NCBI GenBank assembly: GCA_964449675.1
Contig: CAYVAR010000035.1
Coordinates: 1-10,369, forward strand
Direction: 5' to 3'
Origin: CAYVAR01 sp964449675
Lineage (GTDB): Bacteria > Patescibacteriota > Microgenomatia > UBA10105 > UBA927
Length of the DNA stretch: 10,369 nt
Below, piece by piece: positions 5,411 to 10,369 of the stretch. The position numbers and the translations under genes were made by a program. Each line of letters opens with the position of its first letter. The first letter of the stretch is position 1. Below the pieces are notes generated by a model that ran no database searches, was not told the DNA's origin, and was given only the letters and a program-made list of their open reading frames with translations.

Positions 5411-5647
5411 ATGGTAAAAATTAGACTCGCGCTAACAGGAACGAAAAATAAAAAGAAATATCGTATCGTTGCTATTGAAGAAGGAAAAAGACGAAATGGT
5501 AGATCTATTGAGATTCTCGGCTATTATAATCCTTTGGTTAAACCTCCGCAAGGAAAAATTGATAGTGGTAGGATCAACTATTGGGTTTCCGTAGGAGCGC
5601 AAGTGACAGCATCCGCAAAAAAACTTATCGACTCATTTTCCACATGA
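5411..5647 (+). CDS. rpsP: 30S ribosomal protein S16
   Basis: S16 is a small-subunit assembly protein. The 78 residues start with the typical MVKIRLALTGTKNKKKYRIV and hold the family block RNGRSIEILGYYNP (about 28-41), followed by IDSGRINYWVSVGAQVT. It matches the usual 75-90 aa length. The stop overlaps the next start as ATGA (5644-5647), implying translational coupling to the KH-domain gene. The order S16, KH protein, TrmD is common in bacteria; RimM, often encoded in this cluster, is absent here. Confidence 0.96.
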   Translation: MVKIRLALTGTKNKKKYRIVAIEEGKRRNGRSIEILGYYNPLVKPPQGKIDSGRINYWVSVGAQVTASAKKLIDSFST

Positions 5648-5925
5648 AAGATACGCTATCATATCTCATTGCCTACCTTGTCGATTACCCTGATGACATT
5701 ATTATAGATGAACTCAAAGAGGAAAACCGCACCGTTTTTACTATCCATGTTAACCACGAAGATATGGGTAAAATTATCGGAAAAAGTGGTCGGGTCATAA
5801 AAGCAATTCGAGATGTGATAAAAATTTTAGCGTCAAAACAAAACACGTACGTCGACGTTGTACTTGCTGAAGATAAATCCGACCAACCTGAGACCAATTT
5901 GATCAATACTCCAATCACTGAGTAA
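5644..5925 (+). CDS. khpA: KH-domain RNA-binding protein (KhpA/YlqC-like)
   Basis: This is a small single-KH-domain protein of the family encoded between rpsP and trmD in many bacteria. In Gram-positive species KhpA works with KhpB (Jag) in RNA binding and in cell-elongation control; the role here is inferred. The start at 5644 (MKDTLSYLIAYLVDYPDD) overlaps the rpsP stop. The alternative upstream TTG at 5581 lies within rpsP and would add residues unlike the family. The RNA-binding GxxG loop is GKSG at 46-49, within MGKIIGKSGRVIKAIRDVIK. At 93 aa it is longer than the usual 75-83, owing to a polar tail after about residue 76 (EDKSDQPETN). It is followed 17 bases later by trmD. Confidence 0.92.
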   Translation: MKDTLSYLIAYLVDYPDDIIIDELKEENRTVFTIHVNHEDMGKIIGKSGRVIKAIRDVIKILASKQNTYVDVVLAEDKSDQPETNLINTPITE

Positions 5926-5942
5926 ATAAAAAGAATATTTCA

Positions 5943-6638
5943 ATGTTTATATCTATCCTCACACTCTTCCCTCAAATGTTTGGCGGAATTTTTGATGAAT
6001 CTATTATTCGTCGAGCGAGAGAAAAACAAATTGTCGATATTAAGATTATTAATATCCGTGACTTTGCCGAAGATCGGTATAAAAGTGTTGACGATCATCC
6101 CTATGGGGGTGGTGTAGGAATGATTTTACGCGTTGACATCATTTGGAAAGCAATTGAATTTGCAAAAAAACAGTATCCTCGGACGAAAGCCTATACACTA
6201 CTTCTTGATCCTGCTGGAACACCCTATACGCAAAATTTGGCGCGTTCTTTTAGCAATCAAAAACATATCATACTCATTTGCGGACACTACGAAGGGGTAG
6301 ACGAACGGATCTACTCTCTTATCGATCAAAGCGTTTCTATTGGTGACTATATACTCACTGGTGGAGAAATTGCAGCTATGGTCGTTGTTGATTCAATTAC
6401 TCGCTTACTCCCTGGAGTATTAGCAAAAAAAGAGGCAACCTCAATCGAGTCGTTTGTGCAAAACAGTAATAAGACACGTACTATAGAATATCCTCAATAT
6501 ACCCGTCCGTTTACATTTCGAAAACTTTCAGTTCCACCAATATTACTATCCGGAAACCATCAGAAAGTTGCAATTTGGAAAAAAGAACAAACGCTCGCTC
6601 GAACAAAAAAATTACGACCTGATCTCCTAAAAACGTGA
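5943..6638 (+). CDS. trmD: tRNA (guanine-N1)-methyltransferase TrmD
   Basis: TrmD methylates G37 of tRNAs reading CNN and some other codons, using S-adenosylmethionine, and prevents +1 frameshifting. It is a SPOUT-fold dimer with a trefoil knot. The 231-aa sequence shows DDHPYGGGVGM (50-60), the knot motifs GHYEGVDER (114-122) and SIGDYILTGGE (132-142), then PGVL, YPQYTRP (183-189) and LLSGNH (201-206). R154 matches the catalytic-site Arg of the E. coli enzyme. The position of the E. coli general base Asp169 is E169 here (SIESF instead of the usual DSF), a conservative but notable change. The stop lies only 6 bases from the stop of the convergent pilO. No rplS follows, although it often does in bacteria. 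Confidence 0.95.
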   Translation: MFISILTLFPQMFGGIFDESIIRRAREKQIVDIKIINIRDFAEDRYKSVDDHPYGGGVGMILRVDIIWKAIEFAKKQYPRTKAYTLLLDPAGTPYTQNLARSFSNQKHIILICGHYEGVDERIYSLIDQSVSIGDYILTGGEIAAMVVVDSITRLLPGVLAKKEATSIESFVQNSNKTRTIEYPQYTRPFTFRKLSVPPILLSGNHQKVAIWKKEQTLARTKKLRPDLLKT

Positions 6639-6644
6639 GAATAA

Positions 6645-7364
6645 CTATGGAGAGAATGGATCATTTCTTGGTTCAAAAGAAACAGTAGGTATAGCCCCAA
6701 TAAGCGACGTGTAATCAGGTAACGCAGTTATTTCGTTTACGCTTGCCTCTTCTTGTTGCGATAACGGATAAATCTCGGTTGTTATAGTATTTGTTGATTT
6801 TGGTAACGGTTTATAGAAGCCTTCTATAGTTAACTGCGAGGTTACCTCGCCGGAATTTAATGATACACGTAGCGATTCCACTCGTAATAATCGTTTCACC
6901 CGAACGAGTTGTTTTAAAAATAGTATATATTGTTCATACGGTCCAGAGACAATTATATGTGCGGATATATTTTGATTTGTTAATGACTGTTTCTGTGTGG
7001 CAGAATCTGTTGCAAGTGTACCCAGTGCTCCCAAACGTAACTCGGTAACAGATATATTATTCTCGCTTGCTACTGCCTCAATCGTCGTCATAAGACTCGC
7101 AACAGATTTTTCAGTTGGCACTCCTTGTGTTAGACTCGTAACGCTATGTCTAAGATATTCCTCATCTAAACTCTCAAGAATAGCTAGCTTCTTTTTAGTA
7201 AGATCAATATCGCGTGATAGAGATTGGAATTCTAAAAATAATTGATACGTTTTTTGTGCAAAAGGCAGTAACACGAATATACTCACCACGAGAGAAAATA
7301 TTATAATTGCTCCCGTAATAATGTACACATGATTGAAACGAAATAATTGACGAATTTTAAACAT
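6645..7364 (-). CDS. pilO: PilO-like type IV pilus platform protein
   Basis: This is the last gene of the minus-strand pilus operon. PilO is an inner-membrane protein that dimerises with PilN and links the cytoplasmic PilM ring to the pilus machine. The 239 residues begin with a short cytoplasmic part, one transmembrane helix at about 14-34, and a probable coiled coil at 38-70 (LEFQSLSRDIDLTKKKLAIL). A ferredoxin-like domain follows at about 85-187 (ending TIEGFYKPLP), then a Ser/Thr/Pro-rich tail of about 50 residues (188-239) not expected in a minimal PilO. Sequence identity to well-studied PilO is low; the call rests on architecture and position after pilM and pilN. The start is 5 bases after the pilN stop, with no Shine-Dalgarno. 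Confidence 0.82.
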   Translation of the reverse strand: MFKIRQLFRFNHVYIITGAIIIFSLVVSIFVLLPFAQKTYQLFLEFQSLSRDIDLTKKKLAILESLDEEYLRHSVTSLTQGVPTEKSVASLMTTIEAVASENNISVTELRLGALGTLATDSATQKQSLTNQNISAHIIVSGPYEQYILFLKQLVRVKRLLRVESLRVSLNSGEVTSQLTIEGFYKPLPKSTNTITTEIYPLSQQEEASVNEITALPDYTSLIGAIPTVSFEPRNDPFSP

Positions 7365-7369
7365 ATGTT

Positions 7370-7909
7370 TTAAGGATTTACTCGAAAAGAAATAGCCATC
7401 TGTAGTCGACCTACCTCATCAAGACTCATTGAGTCAATGATTAGTTGTTTCATGATGCCGCTCGTAACTTCTTTTGTCATGTTATTCATAAGATAAAAAG
7501 TTTCCTCTATACTTCCTAACCGTATTGACGTTTGAATCGTTCCATTGTCTAAAATTACAATACTACTTATGGAACGCGTTACATCCAATCGTTCAATGAT
7601 TGCAAATATTTTATCGAAGGAATACTGCGACTGACGAATCTGTGTGGCATGCCGTAAGCGGTCTTTCAAAGCCAAAAGTAATACTTCTTTCGTAGATAGA
7701 TTTGCGATTGCTGTAATATTTTGTTTTTTTATATTTATAACGTGCTGTGCACTATTTTTTATATAGATATAGACTGACCCGATCAGAATACTAAAAACGA
7801 TTACTGTAACCGCCAATACGTAATTTACGATTCGAAGCTGTGATTCAATCGTTTGCGCTTGCGCCAGTTGTGGTGTTTTTGTTTGCAGCAGATTAACATC
7901 AGTGGACAT
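7370..7909 (-). CDS. pilN: PilN-like type IV pilus platform protein
   Basis: PilN inserts its short cytoplasmic N-terminal peptide into PilM and pairs with PilO in the inner membrane. The 179-aa product begins MSTDVNLLQT; VNLL at 5-8 matches the conserved INLLP-type PilM-binding peptide. A transmembrane helix lies at about 28-50 (IVNYVLAVTVIVFSILIGSVY), followed by a helical linker and a ferredoxin-like periplasmic-type domain (about 95-179). Its ATG is 4 bases after the pilM stop, giving tight operon packing. No Shine-Dalgarno sequence is visible, so translation may be coupled. Confidence comes from the motif, topology and gene order. Confidence 0.87.
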   Translation of the reverse strand: MSTDVNLLQTKTPQLAQAQTIESQLRIVNYVLAVTVIVFSILIGSVYIYIKNSAQHVINIKKQNITAIANLSTKEVLLLALKDRLRHATQIRQSQYSFDKIFAIIERLDVTRSISSIVILDNGTIQTSIRLGSIEETFYLMNNMTKEVTSGIMKQLIIDSMSLDEVGRLQMAISFRVNP

Positions 7910-7913
7910 ACGT

Positions 7914-8936
7914 TTATGGTCGAAGTGCTAAGCCGATCGCTACGGTATAGGTGGGAGCATCTATGTCAAGAATTGATTGTCGAGAATCTTTTCGAATACC
8001 AACCCAAGGATTAGCAAGCTGTGTCTCAAGACCCATGGTTTCTGCGATATAGACGACCATGCCGGGTAATCTGGCGGTGCCACCACTTAATACGATTGTT
8101 TCTATGTGTTCATCTCTATGTTTTTGGGTATAAAATTCAAGTGCTCGTTTCATTTCTCCTACAATTGTTTCCATGATTGGTTTTGCCGCAGTTACTATTT
8201 TACCCTCTACTTTATCCCGTTCTAATCCATACGTTTTCTTAAATTCTTCTGCCTGAGTGAGATTAAATTCCAATCCCTGCGCTACGGCTCGAGATAGCGC
8301 TTCACCACCGCTACTTATTGAGCGCGTAAAGGCTAGTATACCGTTTCGTAAAATAGCTAAATCAGTCGTTTGTGCACCCAAAGATACGATCATGGCTGTT
8401 ATTATGGTCGATGTGGAACGAACAAGTGCGCGAGATGCAGCAATAATTTCCGTTTCCGCACTTAAAACCGAAATTTCTGATAGCTCAAGAATAGTGAGAT
8501 ACTTCTCAAGGAGTGATTTCGGTGCAGCAACAAGAAGCACTTCCATTTTCTCTGTTTTTGTCATTTTTGCTTCTCTAAGAATGGTAAAATCAATATTCAC
8601 CTGATCGAGAGGCAACGGCACATATTGCTCTGCCTCCCATTTAATTGCTGATGCTAGTTCTCTCTGGGATAATTGCGGCACTTCAATAACTCTGGTAAAT
8701 ACCTGAGACTCAGGGAGAGCGATATTGACTGATTTCGTTTTACAACCAGTTGCTTTAAATAAGTCCTTTATTGCTAGCGCGACTGCTTCATAGTCTGCTG
8801 CCAATTTTGAGGAGAGAGCCTTCGGAGGTGTGGGCACGCTTCCTGCTCCTAGTAGTGTGATACCGTCTCGATCGTTTCCAAGCTCAATAAGCTTTATGGA
8901 GTGAGAGCCTATATCAAGACCGACTGAAGTTTTCAT
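7914..8936 (-). CDS. pilM: PilM, actin-like type IV pilus assembly ATPase
   Basis: PilM is a cytoplasmic actin/FtsA-like protein that forms a ring under the membrane and binds the N-terminus of PilN. The 340-aa protein starts at 8936 (MKTSVGLDIGSHSIKL). An in-frame ATG at 8990 would overlap the upstream gene and add residues ahead of the conserved strand. Phosphate-1 motif GLDIGSHSIK is at 6-15, phosphate-2 VSLGAQTTDLAI at 184-195 and the adenosine motif VLSGGTARLPG at 282-292. The PilM signature AIKWEAEQYVPLPLDQV is at 97-113. The protein ends YTVAIGLALRP. A tract of eight A residues lies just before the start where a Shine-Dalgarno would be. It lies 13 bases downstream of the PilX-like gene and 4 bases upstream of pilN. 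Confidence 0.95.
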   Translation of the reverse strand: MKTSVGLDIGSHSIKLIELGNDRDGITLLGAGSVPTPPKALSSKLAADYEAVALAIKDLFKATGCKTKSVNIALPESQVFTRVIEVPQLSQRELASAIKWEAEQYVPLPLDQVNIDFTILREAKMTKTEKMEVLLVAAPKSLLEKYLTILELSEISVLSAETEIIAASRALVRSTSTIITAMIVSLGAQTTDLAILRNGILAFTRSISSGGEALSRAVAQGLEFNLTQAEEFKKTYGLERDKVEGKIVTAAKPIMETIVGEMKRALEFYTQKHRDEHIETIVLSGGTARLPGMVVYIAETMGLETQLANPWVGIRKDSRQSILDIDAPTYTVAIGLALRP

Positions 8937-8949
8937 AGATTTTTTTTCG

Positions 8950-9810
8950 TTAATGTCTAAACGTATTCTGACTAAAGACAGCGGCGTCAAAAATCGATGA
9001 AGCAGATCTATATTGCTGATACACGAGTATTTTTCTATTTATCCCTGTCGTCGTTGTTCCTGTCGATTCAATTTTTTTACCTTGCTGGGGCAATACTTGT
9101 CCGCTGGTATCAATAGAGAGTTGTGTATCGCTATAGACAGGTCGAATGCGCATCGCAAGAAGTGTATCTGCATTGGCCGTAACGTTTAAATCTGCTAAAA
9201 AATCAATCGTTCTGCTATAGACATTCGTTTGTCCACAATGATTTCCAGGTACACCTACTGTAATGAAATTGTTTCCCCGACTATTGTCCTTATCAAGCGT
9301 AAATTTTGCTACCTGATAACTACCGTCAGTCTGTTCTTTATATATAACCGAAACCACAAGTGCAGGGACAATCGTTTCAGAGCTCCAACAAAGTTCAATG
9401 GTACTGCTCGTGTAATAGGGAGTTTCTATTAGTTCCGTCCTGTCACCATCTCCGTCACTATCATCGTCATCATGAGGCACGAGCCAGAGTGTGTCGGTTA
9501 TAGTTTTCGGTGTTTTTTTGGGAAACGTATAGACCCCAGAAGCGCCTCCAATGGTAGACACCAACACATCATAGGATATACCAGGTGTCAACGTTTGAGG
9601 TCCGCCTGTCCCGCTTCCAGACTGTAGTGCTCTCTCAACACCAGCTTCTGCGGCACTAAAGGCACGAGAGGATTCTTCTATTTCGCGGCTTATGGACAAA
9701 TCCTGTGTCGATCTTCCCAGTAGCGACAATGCTATCGTGGTACCTACAGCAAGAATAAGTAGTGTGATAAGAAGAATTTGACCCGATTGGGCAACTTTTT
9801 GTTTGATCAT
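8950..9810 (-). CDS. PilX-like pseudopilin with EF-hand-like loop
   Basis: This is a membrane-anchored pilin-like protein, probably a minor pilin. The start at 9810 (MIKQKVAQSGQ) has a purine-rich AAAGAGG immediately upstream; an ATG at 9861 in frame has none and would add 17 polar residues. Of 286 aa, residues 11-31 form a hydrophobic helix (QILLITLLILAVGTTIALSLL), followed by the PilX-family pattern SREIEESSRAFSAAEAGVERAL (41-62). The classical prepilin site with Glu at +5 is absent; Gly10 is a possible cleavage point. After a Ser/Gly linker come beta-rich segments. Residues 115-126 fit an EF-hand loop (D115, D117, D119, G120, D121, D123, E126). Two cysteines, C141 and one in GNHCGQ, could form a disulfide. 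Its place ahead of pilM supports a pilus role. Confidence 0.8.
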   Translation of the reverse strand: MIKQKVAQSGQILLITLLILAVGTTIALSLLGRSTQDLSISREIEESSRAFSAAEAGVERALQSGSGTGGPQTLTPGISYDVLVSTIGGASGVYTFPKKTPKTITDTLWLVPHDDDDSDGDGDRTELIETPYYTSSTIELCWSSETIVPALVVSVIYKEQTDGSYQVAKFTLDKDNSRGNNFITVGVPGNHCGQTNVYSRTIDFLADLNVTANADTLLAMRIRPVYSDTQLSIDTSGQVLPQQGKKIESTGTTTTGINRKILVYQQYRSASSIFDAAVFSQNTFRH

Positions 9811-9812
9811 AT

Positions 9813-9819
9813 CCTCTTT
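9813..9819 (-). promoter_or_regulatory. Ribosome binding site deciding the pilX-like start
   Basis: On the minus strand AAAGAGG lies two bases before the ATG at 9810. It is the only good Shine-Dalgarno-like sequence in the pilus operon and favours this start over the ATG at 9861. The spacing is short, so efficiency is uncertain. Confidence 0.5.
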
Positions 9820-9886
9820 CCATTCTACGGTGTTTAAATTTGGTATTGCAAGCACCTTCATACTCTAACACATCGGCACATCCCTA

Positions 9887-9897
9887 ACGCTTCGCGT
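9887..9897. repeat. Small ACGCTTCGCGT hairpin at a gene end
   Basis: ACGC and GCGT flank a three-base TTC loop. The motif overlaps the last base of the stop codon of the beta-rich gene (9897). The same 10-mer, ACGCGAAGCG, occurs at 4051-4060 just before rpmF, so it may be part of a dispersed intergenic word family. It is too short to call a terminator. Confidence 0.4.
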
Positions 9898-10369
9898 CAC
9901 GGCGCCACTTCTTCCCAGGTCACGGGGAGGTCTTTCATGGCATCCGGCATGGCAATCAGAAGCCGGGGATTATAGAGGAAGAGTTCAGAGGCAGTCGTGG
10001 TGTTTTGATTGACGACTTCAAGATCTCGTTCAAGGCGAAAGTCACCGGCGATAAAGGAGCCCTTTCCCACAAACCGTTCAGTGCCGGCAACACTTGCTCC
10101 TGTATGAAACGTCCCTAAGGGACTCGTGATGTATATACCCTCGACAACCGGATTACTTGAGGAGTAGGGAACACCAACGCTAGGGGAAACCGTGATGTTG
10201 CCTTTGGCAATCACTGCGACAAATCCGGTTCCCGAAAGGGTAATCGAGCCATTGATCACGACGTCGCCGTCAACGAGAAAAACGTAACTCCCACTTGGGA
10301 TGTTCCAATTCCCTGAAACCGTGAGCGTCCCGGATACGTAGCAGGCTTTGCCAGAAGCAGCCGTCACAT
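9897..10369 (-). CDS. Beta-rich surface or pilus-associated protein, C-terminal part
   Basis: The frame is open to the right edge, so only the last 157 or so codons of a longer gene are present; the GTG at 10367 is probably internal. The visible protein has short alternating beta segments rich in Gly, Ser, Val and Thr (GTLTVSGNWNIPSGSYVFLV, then DGDVVINGSITLSGTG, then VIAKGNITVSPSVG), which suggests a right-handed beta-helix or a polymer-forming fold. It ends with a distinct block, LFLYNPRLLIAMPDAMKDLP followed by VTWEEVAP. I recall similar C-termini in Candidate Phyla Radiation proteins next to pilus genes, but no named family. It lies upstream of the PilX-like gene in the same direction and may be a pilus-linked adhesin or tip protein (inference). 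Base composition is more GC-rich than in the pilus genes. Confidence 0.7.
   Translation of the reverse strand, partial: VTAASGKACYVSGTLTVSGNWNIPSGSYVFLVDGDVVINGSITLSGTGFVAVIAKGNITVSPSVGVPYSSSNPVVEGIYITSPLGTFHTGASVAGTERFVGKGSFIAGDFRLERDLEVVNQNTTTASELFLYNPRLLIAMPDAMKDLPVTWEEVAP

Noticed and set aside
5581..5643. Upstream TTG start for the KH-domain gene
   Set aside because: It lies inside rpsP, and the added residues do not resemble the KH family; the ATG at 5644 overlaps the rpsP stop as expected.
8937..8990. Longer pilM start at 8990
   Set aside because: It would overlap the PilX-like gene and place 18 extra residues before the conserved first strand of the actin fold.

Overview
The window looks like chromosomal DNA from a small-genome bacterium of the Candidate Phyla Radiation (Patescibacteria; Microgenomates- or Parcubacteria-like). 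This is an inference from gene content and order: compact genes, a plus-strand run rpmF-nusB-rnc-rpsP-KH-trmD with no rimM between rpsP and trmD and no fatty-acid genes next to rpmF, and a pilM-pilN-pilO locus headed by a PilX-like pseudopilin. No taxonomic marker can be searched here, so the exact lineage is open.

Left end (1-487): two tiny plus-strand genes with good Shine-Dalgarno sequences, a membrane peptide of 62 aa and a lysine-tailed peptide of 31 aa. They are followed by a cloverleaf-like inverted repeat (371-441) directly upstream of tyrS. Middle (488-3969): tyrS, a 34-aa single-span membrane peptide, then recG. Next (4064-6638): the translation/RNA-processing cluster rpmF, nusB (ATGA overlap), rnc, rpsP, a KH-domain gene (ATGA overlap) and trmD. 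Right end (6645-10369): a convergent minus-strand operon read from right to left: a partial beta-rich surface protein, a PilX-like pseudopilin with an EF-hand-like loop, pilM, pilN and pilO. It ends 6 bp from the trmD stop.

The plus-strand genes serve tRNA charging (TyrRS), tRNA methylation (TrmD), ribosome assembly (L32, S16), rRNA processing and antitermination (NusB, RNase III, KH protein) and fork repair (RecG). The minus-strand genes form the cytoplasmic and inner-membrane platform of a type IV pilus plus two probable cell-surface or pilus components.

The least expected signals are not gene families. First, short tandem words of period 7, 8 and 10 sit at gene 3' ends and run into coding sequence: a heptamer array inside the tyrS S4 domain and an octamer array that supplies the nusB stop codon. 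Second, -10-like boxes lie only 6-7 nt before the start codons of recG, rpsP and the 34-aa gene, which suggests leaderless transcripts. Third, there is the structured element before tyrS. I see no defence system, CRISPR array, transposon, rRNA or canonical tRNA. No gene-free stretch exceeds 300 bases.
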